This document shows positions 47,371-55,373 of a stretch of DNA of 64,000 nucleotides, piece by piece. The translations under genes were made by a program, and so were the position numbers. Position 1 is the stretch's first letter. Each line of letters starts with the position of its first letter. Source of the stretch: Rahnella woolbedingensis (GTDB lineage: Bacteria > Pseudomonadota > Gammaproteobacteria > Enterobacterales > Enterobacteriaceae); assembly GCF_003602095.1 (NCBI RefSeq), contig NZ_RAHH01000023.1, positions 1 through 64,000 on the forward strand, given 5' to 3'. Under the pieces are notes generated by a model that searched no databases, had not been told where the DNA came from, and saw only the letters and a list, made by a program, of their open reading frames with translations.

Positions 47371-48459
47371 ATGTTCACCCACCGTTTGGTATTTCCTGCC
47401 AGCGTCCTGCGCGGACGCGGCGCCATAAAGCATCTGGGCGCGATGTGCGGACGTTTAGGCCAGCGGGCAATGTTAGTGGGCGGTAAACGCGCCATTTCCA
47501 GCGTCGAGGCGAAAGTCGCCGATCAGCTCGAACAGCAGATGGTCAGTTATCTGGGCAGTGAAATCTTCGGCGGCGTGTGTTGTCAGGAGGAAATCAACCG
47601 GCTGGCTGACGTATTCCGCACGCAAGGTGTGGAAGTGATTATCGCCACCGGCGGGGGTAAAGCGCTGGACGCGGCCAAAGCGGCAGGCGTCGCCTGTAAC
47701 ATTCCGGTGGTCACATTGCCGAGCATTGCGGGCACCTGTTCGGCGGTGACATCGCTGGCGTTTCGTTATCATCAGGACGGTGAGTTCCGCGACATGATGC
47801 CATTACCCTGCGGCCCGGCTGCGGCGGTAATCGACGCCGATTTACTGGCCTGCGCCCCGCTGCAATGGTTGTCGGCAGGCATCGGCGATACGCTGGCAAA
47901 GTGGTACGAATACCGCGCTATCAGTGACCTCAACCAGCTTACCGGGCTGGCCGGTGTCGCCCGCACCAACAGCGAACTTTGCTATACGCTCATCGAACAC
48001 TTCGCCGCCGACGCCTGTTTCGCGGTGCAGGACGGCAAAGCTAACAACGCCCTCGAACAGGTGCTCGACGCCATTTTCCTCTACGCAGGACTGACTTCCA
48101 TCATGAGCAACGGCGCACACACCGGCGCTTCCCACGCGTTATATGAAGGCTTCACCGCCTGTCCGAAAACCCGCCACGTCGCCCACGGATTGCTGGTCGG
48201 TTACGGCAATCTGTGCCTGCTGGCGCTGGAAAACCGCAGCGACGAGGAATTGCTGGCCGCCATCGCACTCGCCCGCGCCAGTGCCGTACCGACTCAGTTA
48301 GCGCATATCGCGAAGGGGCTGACGGAGCAGGATCTGGCGGTGATTATCGACCGGAGCCTCACCACGCCAGATATGGCGAACATGCCGGGCGATATGACAT
48401 TTGAAGATGTCAGGAGGGGGATTGAGAGAGTCGAGATGCTGGGGGCAAAGATTAATTGA
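47371..48459 (+). CDS. Iron-containing alcohol dehydrogenase family, HcxA/GldA-like
   Basis: A 362-residue cytoplasmic dehydrogenase, the same length as E. coli HcxA (YbdH), a hydroxycarboxylate dehydrogenase. NAD-binding GGGKALDAAK is near residue 97, followed by VTLPSIAGTCSAVTSLAFRY, the GIGDTLAKWYE motif with a metal-ligand Asp, and two further His ligand regions (GASHALYEGF, HVAHGLLVGYG). GAGGG lies 5 bases before the ATG at 47371; the much longer frame overlapping the RpiR gene is not used. Activity on glycerol or on a 2-hydroxy acid cannot be separated by eye. The MHS neighbour favours an acid. Confidence 0.82.
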   Translation: MFTHRLVFPASVLRGRGAIKHLGAMCGRLGQRAMLVGGKRAISSVEAKVADQLEQQMVSYLGSEIFGGVCCQEEINRLADVFRTQGVEVIIATGGGKALDAAKAAGVACNIPVVTLPSIAGTCSAVTSLAFRYHQDGEFRDMMPLPCGPAAAVIDADLLACAPLQWLSAGIGDTLAKWYEYRAISDLNQLTGLAGVARTNSELCYTLIEHFAADACFAVQDGKANNALEQVLDAIFLYAGLTSIMSNGAHTGASHALYEGFTACPKTRHVAHGLLVGYGNLCLLALENRSDEELLAAIALARASAVPTQLAHIAKGLTEQDLAVIIDRSLTTPDMANMPGDMTFEDVRRGIERVEMLGAKIN

Positions 48460-49035
48460 TGTGAGAACGCACATCAGAACGTTTTGAAAGATAAATGGTG
48501 AAAGTTTCGGTTTCTCAATTGCCGTGATCACTTATCGAATGGCGCCGAAACCGCCCAAAGGAGGAAAGTGCTTTTCCTCCTTTGGATTCCTCCTCGCTTT
48601 TTCAACAAGCGCTATCGCTCGCTGGCTATGTTTCAGGTACCGCAGTGACAGGCTGAAAAGCTTGCCGCTGCGCGGTACCTTCATTTCGGGATTGCAGCCT
48701 TGGGTCTGCAACCTCTCATTCAGCAAGCTTTCTGAACCGCCCGCAACATCTTAAATTCAAAGGCAGACTATTTTCCTCTTTTAAAAAAGTGGATTGGCGT
48801 GCTCAAAATTCAGCTGAACGGAGCGGCTTCGAGACCTATGGCTCGAAGACCGAGAGAAGGCAGTGCGAAGCACCTGGATTTGCGCCACTCACCATTGCGT
48901 CGGAACATGTCCGTCGTTCCAGCGATAGCGCGCAGTGAAAAAGCGCGGGAGTCCAGAGGGCGCGCGCTTACGCGTCCTCTGGGCCAGTTTGGGCGGCGAG
49001 CCCAAGGTTTTGAAGTTGAAATTGAAAAACTAAAC
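48458..49035. other. Hairpin-rich non-coding element
   Basis: About 580 bases with no convincing gene. Clear inverted repeats follow one another: 48458-48475 (GATGTG/CACATC), 48508-48553 (CGGTTTC/GAAACCG) and 48555-48585 (perfect 13-base stem CCAAAGGAGGAAA). Next come 48636-48679 (GGTACCGC/GCGGTACC), 48692-48711 (TTGCAG/CTGCAA), 48827-48848 (CTTCGAG/CTCGAAG) and 48902-48920 (GGAAC/GTTCC). Last are 48953-48982 (CCAGAGG and CGCG arms) and 48989-49005 (TTGGGC/GCCCAA). Short frames in it lack ribosome binding sites. It looks like a mosaic dispersed repeat or a structured RNA, between convergent genes. Confidence 0.65.
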
Positions 49036-49040
49036 GGGAT

Positions 49041-49928
49041 TCAAAGGCCCCCCTTTAACTCTCCTACTTTTTGTTTTATCAGTTGCCTCAGCCTCAGCGA
49101 GGCCTGCGATGCCGGCTGGTCTCTCCTGCTCAGCAGAATCACCTCGAACGGCAGTGATTCCACCACCGGCACAATTTTCAGCTGGTCGATATACCGCCGG
49201 GCGGTAAAGGTATCGACCACGCCGACGCCGCCGCCCGCCAGTACCATGTCGGCGATCACCGAGTAGGTTTTGATGTACAACGCCGAGTGCGGCATCAGGC
49301 CGTTTTCACGCAGGACACGGTTAAGCACCTGACCCAGCGGATCCTGTTGCTGCAACATCAGCAGGTCGTTTTCGCACAACCACGCCAGCGTTACCGGCCC
49401 TTCCACGGTCGAATCTTTTGGCAGCAGCGCCACCATGTTGCCCTGATAAATCGACTCGGCGACCAGTTCCTGCGTGGCCTGCTCGCCAAATGCCAGCGCG
49501 AAATCCATTTTGTATTGCAGCAGATCCTGACTCAGCGTGTTGAAATGCCCGGTCACCAGTTCGACGCTGCCGCCGGGTGTCTGGCGGCGAAAATCCACCA
49601 GCACCGGCGCCATTACGCTATGCCCCAGTGCGTGTGCGGAACCGATGCGCACATGCTGGCCTTCGCCCTGCCGCAGTTGTTCCGCCAGCTGGCCGATGGC
49701 CTGAATATGGCTGAACAGCGCCTCAACTTCCGGCATTAACCGCCGCCCTTCCGGCGTTACGATTAACCCCTGCGGCGTGCGGTCGAACAACGTGAAACCC
49801 AGTTGCTGCTCGGCATGATTCAGCACCCGGCTGACATTGGGCTGCGACACATTCAGTAAACGCGCCGCGCCGCTGACGCTCCCCGCCTGTAAGACCGCCT
49901 GAAACACTTCGATGTGGCGTAAACGCAT
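49041..49928 (-). CDS. LysR-family transcriptional regulator
   Basis: A 295-residue LTTR. The N-terminal winged helix (MRLRHIEVFQAVLQAGSVSGAARLLNVSQPNVSRVLNHAE) is followed by the linker helix and a periplasmic-binding-like effector domain (RIGSAHALGHSVMAPVL, MVLAGGGVGVVD). It is the last gene of the minus-strand operon, 7 bases after the D-aminopeptidase gene, rather than divergent as is more usual for LysR genes. It likely senses a D-amino acid, peptide or N-acetyl-glutamate intermediate and controls the operon. Confidence 0.88.
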   Translation of the reverse strand: MRLRHIEVFQAVLQAGSVSGAARLLNVSQPNVSRVLNHAEQQLGFTLFDRTPQGLIVTPEGRRLMPEVEALFSHIQAIGQLAEQLRQGEGQHVRIGSAHALGHSVMAPVLVDFRRQTPGGSVELVTGHFNTLSQDLLQYKMDFALAFGEQATQELVAESIYQGNMVALLPKDSTVEGPVTLAWLCENDLLMLQQQDPLGQVLNRVLRENGLMPHSALYIKTYSVIADMVLAGGGVGVVDTFTARRYIDQLKIVPVVESLPFEVILLSRRDQPASQASLRLRQLIKQKVGELKGGL

Positions 49929-49935
49929 GCCGGCC

Positions 49936-50757
49936 CTATTTCTGCGTAGTCGCTAAGTACGAGAAGGCACTTAACAGACTGATAATGTTGGCAACGGTCG
50001 GGCTGTGATAGCCGACGGTGACCGCATCAAGGCGCTCAACGCCCGGGATCAGGCAGAATAAATCCGCCAGAACCGGTTTCGCGGTCATCAGTTCGAGATG
50101 ATATGGTGCGCTGAATCTTCCCGAAGTCAGCGGTGCAGGTTTGCTGACGGCGATCGTCGCCTGTTTGCGGATTTTAGCGCAGGCAATCGACGGGCTGTCC
50201 GATTCGGCGGCATTGGCAGAAATCGCGCGTTTGACGCAAACGTATTGTGATTCCGGATAATAGCGGTGGATCCAGGTTTCGAGATGATCGTCGCCGGTCA
50301 CCAGCCATAACGGGACGTTAAGTTCCGCACCAGCGGCAGCGTATAAATCGCTTTCGCCCACCACGTTGCCGTTGAGTTTAACGCGGTAAAAGGCGCGGCC
50401 ATTGATGGTGTGCGCCAGTACGCCGTTTTCGCCCGCTGCGGTGTGATAGCCGACAAACATCAGGCCGTCGTATTGCTGTTGCTGCAGGCCTTCGACCATC
50501 GATAATCCGCGCGGTTTGCCCTGCACCAGACGGGCGCGCGGGTCGATTTTATCGGCGCGCAGGTTTTGCATCATCGCGTGGCTGTCGGCGACGGTCACTT
50601 CCATCGCGCCACCGGCAAAGGCACCGTCGATGGCGGCGTTGACTTCGCCTTCCATCAGCGCGCGGGCGGCGTCGTAATCGGCATTGCCCGGACTGCATTG
50701 TTCCGGACGCATGACACCCGCGATGCCTTCAATGTCCGCAGAGATAAATACTTTCAT
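49936..50757 (-). CDS. D-aminopeptidase, M55 family (DppA type)
   Basis: A 273-residue zinc peptidase that removes N-terminal D-amino acids from short peptides. Residues Asp8 and Glu10 (SADIEG), His60 (VADSHAMM), His105 (FVGYHTA) and Glu135 (NVVGESDLY) align with the zinc ligands and catalytic positions of Bacillus subtilis DppA. There is no signal peptide, so it acts after import. Its ATG shares one base with the stop of the DmpA-like gene (TGATG). The name dppA is shared with an unrelated dipeptide-binding protein, so I give no symbol. Confidence 0.92.
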   Translation of the reverse strand: MKVFISADIEGIAGVMRPEQCSPGNADYDAARALMEGEVNAAIDGAFAGGAMEVTVADSHAMMQNLRADKIDPRARLVQGKPRGLSMVEGLQQQQYDGLMFVGYHTAAGENGVLAHTINGRAFYRVKLNGNVVGESDLYAAAGAELNVPLWLVTGDDHLETWIHRYYPESQYVCVKRAISANAAESDSPSIACAKIRKQATIAVSKPAPLTSGRFSAPYHLELMTAKPVLADLFCLIPGVERLDAVTVGYHSPTVANIISLLSAFSYLATTQK

Positions 50758-51836
50758 CAGTCGTTCCCTTTTTGGTTCGCCAAATTATCTAATACTTCAC
50801 TCAATCCCAGCCGGTAATGTCCGTCGAATCCGCAGACGGTTTCTGCACTCAGTAAGGCATCTATAATAGCGTGTTCTGTGGCATCTGCCGCCAGCGCCAG
50901 CAAAGGCTCGAGTCCGGCATCCGGCAAAATGACACCGTCACGTTGCGTGGAAAACGCCAGTGCGATATCCCCCGAACCATGCCCCCAGTAACTGCCCAGA
51001 CGCCCTAACCCGGCACCGGCGCGTTTGGCGATGCGTCCGAGCTGACGGCTGTCGAGATAACGGTCACAGGCCATCACAATAATGATCGACCCCGCATCCA
51101 CCTGTGGCGCCCGTTGCGTCTGGATTTGGGCGATAGCTTCTCCGGCACGCACACCGTCGAGCGTCAGTTCGGAGAGTTTGCCAAAGTTCGCCAGCACCAG
51201 TACGCCCAGTGTCGCGTTAAGTGTTTCACACCAGCGTGAGGCCGTGCCGATACCGCCTTTTAAACCGAAACAGCTCATGCCACGTCCGGCACCTACGCTG
51301 CCACGGGCGAAGGTTTTTGTCGCGCCGTCGAGTGCGGTCAGTGCATCGTCCTCACTGACCGCCATCGCCTGAATATCGTTTAAATAGAAATCGTTGCACT
51401 CGAGAATAACCGGATTGATCGTTGGATCCGGACGGCCAATTTGCGGGAACATCTGGCAGCTGCGTTTCACCAGCGCGTTGAATAACGTGCCGGTGGCGAA
51501 GGTGTTGCTGAACAGCACCGGCGTTTGCAGTTCGCCCAGTTCCATCACCTGGATAAGCCCCATCGGTTTGCCGAAACCGTTCAGCACCGCCACGCCACAT
51601 GGCAACGGGTTTTCATAGAGATTGTCGCCGGGCGGGACGATGGCGGTAACGCCGGTCTGAATATCCCCGGCGGTCAGCGTGCTATGGCCGACGGTAATTC
51701 CCGCCACATCCGTCAGTGAATTGCTGGCCCCGCAAGGGAAGCGCGGGCGAAAAATCTGGCGTGTGGTACGCCAGCGTTGCAACAAAGCAGACAGCGCCTG
51801 CTGCTGAAATTCATCTTCATGTTCTTGCGGGTGCAT
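50757..51836 (-). CDS. DmpA-family P1 aminopeptidase (S58, Ntn-type)
   Basis: A 359-residue self-processing aminopeptidase. Gly249-Ser250 (DAGS) falls exactly at the autocleavage site of Ochrobactrum DmpA, where Ser250 becomes the beta-subunit N-terminal nucleophile. GHGSGD with Ser288 and the FPCGASNSLTDVAGITVGH start also match. DmpA enzymes release L- or D-Ala and other small residues; beta-amino acids are cleaved by relatives. There is no signal peptide. It lies 34 bases after the DppC-like permease gene and is coupled to the D-aminopeptidase. Confidence 0.9.
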   Translation of the reverse strand: MHPQEHEDEFQQQALSALLQRWRTTRQIFRPRFPCGASNSLTDVAGITVGHSTLTAGDIQTGVTAIVPPGDNLYENPLPCGVAVLNGFGKPMGLIQVMELGELQTPVLFSNTFATGTLFNALVKRSCQMFPQIGRPDPTINPVILECNDFYLNDIQAMAVSEDDALTALDGATKTFARGSVGAGRGMSCFGLKGGIGTASRWCETLNATLGVLVLANFGKLSELTLDGVRAGEAIAQIQTQRAPQVDAGSIIIVMACDRYLDSRQLGRIAKRAGAGLGRLGSYWGHGSGDIALAFSTQRDGVILPDAGLEPLLALAADATEHAIIDALLSAETVCGFDGHYRLGLSEVLDNLANQKGND

Positions 51837-51870
51837 CGGTATTCCATTTCTGTCGGTTAACGCAGTTAAA

Positions 51871-52782
51871 TTACTTTTTCAGTTTAGGATCCAGCGTGTC
51901 GCGCAGCGCGTCTCCGAGCAGATTAAATGCCAGGACTGTGAGGAATATCGCCAGCCCGGGGAACACGCTGACGTTCCATTTGCCCGCCATCATCATATTA
52001 CGGCTCATCGCCAGAATATTGCCCCACTCCGGCACGTCCGGTTCCGGCCCCAGACCGATAAAACTCAGGCTGGCGGCGGTCAGAATGCTGGTGCCGATAC
52101 GCATAGTGAAATAGACGATGACGTTCGACAGCGTACCCGGCAGGATATGGCGCAAAATCACCACCCTGTCCGGTGCGCCGACGCAGCGAACCGCTTCGAC
52201 ATAGGCACTTTGTTTAATGGATAGCGTGGCGGCGCGCACGATGCGGGCAAACACCGGCACGCTGAAAACCGCGACCGCGATGATGACGTTGTTCAACCCC
52301 GGCCCGAGAATCGCCACCACCGCAATCGCCAGCAACATGCCCGGAAACGCGAATAAGACGTCGGAACCGCGCATGATCAGCATGTCCAGCCAGCGGCCAT
52401 AATATCCGGCCAGCAGGCCGAGCAATACACCGGCGATCATGCCGAGCGTCACCGAAAAAATGCCGACGTAAAGGGATAGGCGTGCGCCATAAATGATACG
52501 GCTGAGAACGTCACGCCCTAAATCGTCGGTGCCGAACCAGTGCTGTGGCGTAGGGCCGACGCCGAGCGCCATCCAGTCCGGCGTCATCGGATCAAAAGGT
52601 GCCAGCCACGGCGCGAATATCGCGACAAGTACCAGCAGCAGAATAAATCCGCCGGAAACCAGCGCCATCGGGTGACGGATAAAGGTGTGGAAAAAGTCGT
52701 ACCACGGCGAACGGATATCATCGTGTTGCGAGGCTAGCGCAGCCGGTGTGGTTTCTTCCAGCACAGAAACAGGTTCGGTCAT
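51871..52782 (-). CDS. Dipeptide-type ABC permease, DppC-like
   Basis: A 303-residue inner-membrane permease. An extended cytoplasmic N-terminus of about 35 residues precedes the first helix. QHWFGTDDLGRDVLSRIIYGARLSL, the EAA loop (QSAYVEAVRCVGAPDRVVILRHILP) and the C-terminus FNLLGDALRDTLDPKLKK define the family. AGGAG precedes the ATG, 9 bases after the DppB-like gene. It forms the channel of the operon's peptide importer. Confidence 0.92.
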   Translation of the reverse strand: MTEPVSVLEETTPAALASQHDDIRSPWYDFFHTFIRHPMALVSGGFILLLVLVAIFAPWLAPFDPMTPDWMALGVGPTPQHWFGTDDLGRDVLSRIIYGARLSLYVGIFSVTLGMIAGVLLGLLAGYYGRWLDMLIMRGSDVLFAFPGMLLAIAVVAILGPGLNNVIIAVAVFSVPVFARIVRAATLSIKQSAYVEAVRCVGAPDRVVILRHILPGTLSNVIVYFTMRIGTSILTAASLSFIGLGPEPDVPEWGNILAMSRNMMMAGKWNVSVFPGLAIFLTVLAFNLLGDALRDTLDPKLKK

Positions 52783-52791
52783 GAGCAGCTC

Positions 52792-53712
52792 CTAACGCAG
52801 ACGGATAGCCGGATTGACCACCGCATAAAGCAGGTCAACCAGCAGATTTATCAGGATAAATTCAAACACAAACAGCATGACCAGCGCCTGAATGACAGGC
52901 TGATCCTGCGTTTTGATGGATTCAATCAGCAACCAGCCGAGCCCCGGCCAGCTGAATACGCTTTCGACGATAATCGAGCCGCCGAGCAGGAAGCCAAACT
53001 GCAAACCGAGCATGGTAATAATCGGGATCAGCGCATTGCGCATGATGTGTTTCCACGTCACCCGCCGCGCACGTAATCCTTTGGCATTGGCGGTACGGAC
53101 ATAATCTTCCTGCGCCACGTCGAGAAACGCGGAGCGGGTGAAGCGCGCCATCACCGCGGCCACCGAAGAACCCAGGGTGATCGCCGGCAGGATAATGTCC
53201 GCAGGCGAATTAAAACCGCTGACGGCGAATATCCCGAACGGCATGGCGACAAACTGGATCAGCAGCAATCCGAGCCAGAACGGCGGCATGGAAATCCCCC
53301 CGACCGCCATGCTCATCAGCGTCCAGTCCTGCCATTTTCCGCGTTTGAGCGCTGAAACGACGCCAATCACCAGCCCGAGCACCACCGACCACGCAAAACC
53401 CGCCAGCGCCAGCAGCAGCGTCGGCATAAAACCGCTTTCAATCACGCTTAACACCGGCTGTCGCGTGCGGTACGTGGTCCCCAGATCGCCATGAATCATA
53501 CCGTTCAGCCAGTGCCAGTATTGCGCAGGCAGCGGATCGTTCAGGCCAAGCAGTTGCCGTGCTGACTCAACCGCCTCAATCGGCGCATCCTGTCCGGCGT
53601 AAATACGCGCAGGATCACCCGGCAGCAGCTTGATAAAGCCGAAAACCAGTAATGACACCACCAGTAAAACGGGGATCATTTCCAGTATCCGGCGGATAAA
53701 ATAGGTCAGCAT
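52792..53712 (-). CDS. Dipeptide-type ABC permease, DppB-like
   Basis: A 306-residue inner-membrane permease starting MLTYFIRRILEMIPVLLVVSLLVF with the GFIKLLPGDPARIYAG entry, TYRTRQPV, and the EAA loop (EDYVRTANAKGLRARRVTWKHIMRNA). Six membrane segments. It follows the binding-protein gene across 80 bases that contain a palindromic repeat (copy 4), which might attenuate transcription between them. AGGAAA precedes the ATG. Confidence 0.92.
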   Translation of the reverse strand: MLTYFIRRILEMIPVLLVVSLLVFGFIKLLPGDPARIYAGQDAPIEAVESARQLLGLNDPLPAQYWHWLNGMIHGDLGTTYRTRQPVLSVIESGFMPTLLLALAGFAWSVVLGLVIGVVSALKRGKWQDWTLMSMAVGGISMPPFWLGLLLIQFVAMPFGIFAVSGFNSPADIILPAITLGSSVAAVMARFTRSAFLDVAQEDYVRTANAKGLRARRVTWKHIMRNALIPIITMLGLQFGFLLGGSIIVESVFSWPGLGWLLIESIKTQDQPVIQALVMLFVFEFILINLLVDLLYAVVNPAIRLR

Positions 53713-53750
53713 AAAAGGGTTTCCTGAACCTGAATATTGATGGTGGTGTG

Positions 53751-53776
53751 CTCCTCCCCCTGCGCAGGGGAGGGAG
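53751..53776. repeat. GC-rich palindromic repeat, copy 4
   Basis: CTCC-TCCCC-CTGCGCAG-GGGAGGGAG forms a hairpin between the binding-protein and first permease genes of the D-peptide operon. It is the only copy of the family placed inside an operon. Binding proteins are often made in excess over permeases, and a 3' hairpin here would fit that. Confidence 0.7.
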
Positions 53777-53792
53777 TTAACTCAATCCACTC

Positions 53793-55337
53793 TTACTTAA
53801 ACTGTGCCTGGTTAAAAATCAGCGAGCCGTCGGCCAGCATGTAGACGCCGGAAAGGTCTTTGCTTTTGCCGACCAGATTATCCGGCACGCCGAGATAGGC
53901 CATCGGTGCATCCGCCCACAGCAGTTTCTGCGCATCCGCGTAGGCTGCTTTGCGTTTTTCGACATCAGCCGTTTGCAGACCGGCGGTGATCGCCGCATCG
54001 ACCTGCTTGTTGCTGTAATAAGAAACGTTGTACGCCGACGGGATCCAAGATTCGGTGGCGAACAGCGGACGCAGCGCCCAGTCCGCATCACCGGTCGAGG
54101 CCGACCACGCGCCGTAATACATTTCGACTTGCGCATCCGCCGGTTTCGGCGTGCTCCACAGACGCTGGGTCAGGGTTCCGGCATCCATCGGCACCAGTTT
54201 CACGCGCACCCCAATCAGGGAAAGTTGCTGCTTGAGGAACTGCGCACTGCGGATACGGTCGGTTTTGTTCGAGCTCCACATTTCCACGTCGAAGCCCTTC
54301 TCATAACCGGCCTCTTTCATCAGCTCTTTGGCTTTGGCGATGTTATAGCTGTAATCCGGCGTGGTTTGTTTCTGATAGAACTGGACGTTTTTCGGCAGCG
54401 GCGACGTAGACGGCGAGCCCAGACCGGCGAAACCGACTTTCAGCCACAGATTGCGGTCGATGGCGTAGTTAATCGCCTGACGGACGCGCACATCCGAGAA
54501 CTCTTTTTTCTGCGTATTGAAGGCGATGTAATACAGATAGATACCCGGATCCTGCGCGATATCCAGCTTCGGATCGCTTTTCACGGTGTCTACCAGATCG
54601 GACGGCAACGGGTAGACCGCGTCCACGCCGCCGGATTTCAGTTTCGCCACCTGCGTGGAGTCTTCAGGCGTCGGATAAAGCGTCACGGAGTCGACTTTCG
54701 GCCAGCCTTTCTGCCAGTAGTTGTCGTATTTCACCAGTTTGACGTCTTTGCCCTGCTGCCATTCGACAAACCTGAACGGACCGGTACCGACCGGATGCAC
54801 GCTCAGATCCTGTTCATTCGGATACTGTTTCAGGGACGCCGGGCTGTGCATCACCGCCGACGGGTGTGCGAGAGTGTTGATCATCGCGCCGAACGGTTTA
54901 TTGAGGGTGATTTTTACCTGATACGGGCTGACGGTGTCCACGGATTTAATCATGCTGAACAGCGAGTTACGTTTCAGGTGATTCGCCGGATTGGCCAGAC
55001 GGTCGAGGTTAGCTTTTACCGCGTCGGCATTGAACGGCGTACCGTCCTGGAAGGTCACGTCATGGCGCAGGTTGATGGTGAATTCGGTGGCGTCGCTGTT
55101 GCTGGTGTAATCCGTCGCCAGCACCGGCACGACGGCCATTTTGCTGTCGAACTGGAACAGGCGTTCAAAAATGCCGCTCTGAATGGAGTAGCTCAGCGTA
55201 TCCGTGGTGTCGTGCGGGTCAAAACCGGTCACGTCGGCATACATGGAAATACGCAGATCTTTGGCCTGAGCCGACGCCGCAAAACAAAGCGCCAGTCCGG
55301 CGGCAAGCAGGCTCTTACGCAAAAAAGTCGAATGCAT
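53793..55337 (-). CDS. ABC peptide-type substrate-binding protein
   Basis: A periplasmic family 5 binding protein of 514 residues. The signal peptide ends at ASAQA (about residue 25). The mature part carries DLRISMYADVTGFDPHDTTD, FTINLRHDVTFQDGTPFNADAVKANLDRL and VGTGPFRFVEWQ. A GGAGAA site lies before the ATG. It is encoded between the fused ATPase and the permeases. Ligand is probably a peptide rich in D-residues or a murein fragment, inferred from the peptidases and DgcN/DgcA in the operon. Confidence 0.9.
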   Translation of the reverse strand: MHSTFLRKSLLAAGLALCFAASAQAKDLRISMYADVTGFDPHDTTDTLSYSIQSGIFERLFQFDSKMAVVPVLATDYTSNSDATEFTINLRHDVTFQDGTPFNADAVKANLDRLANPANHLKRNSLFSMIKSVDTVSPYQVKITLNKPFGAMINTLAHPSAVMHSPASLKQYPNEQDLSVHPVGTGPFRFVEWQQGKDVKLVKYDNYWQKGWPKVDSVTLYPTPEDSTQVAKLKSGGVDAVYPLPSDLVDTVKSDPKLDIAQDPGIYLYYIAFNTQKKEFSDVRVRQAINYAIDRNLWLKVGFAGLGSPSTSPLPKNVQFYQKQTTPDYSYNIAKAKELMKEAGYEKGFDVEMWSSNKTDRIRSAQFLKQQLSLIGVRVKLVPMDAGTLTQRLWSTPKPADAQVEMYYGAWSASTGDADWALRPLFATESWIPSAYNVSYYSNKQVDAAITAGLQTADVEKRKAAYADAQKLLWADAPMAYLGVPDNLVGKSKDLSGVYMLADGSLIFNQAQFK

Positions 55338-55373
55338 GGTGTTCTCCAGTGTGTCCCAAAAAAGAAAGGTGAG

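Noticed and set aside
48524-49266. Short plus-strand frames within and beyond the hairpin-rich block
   Set aside because: They cross strong inverted repeats, lack ribosome binding sites, and the rightmost runs antisense into the LysR gene.
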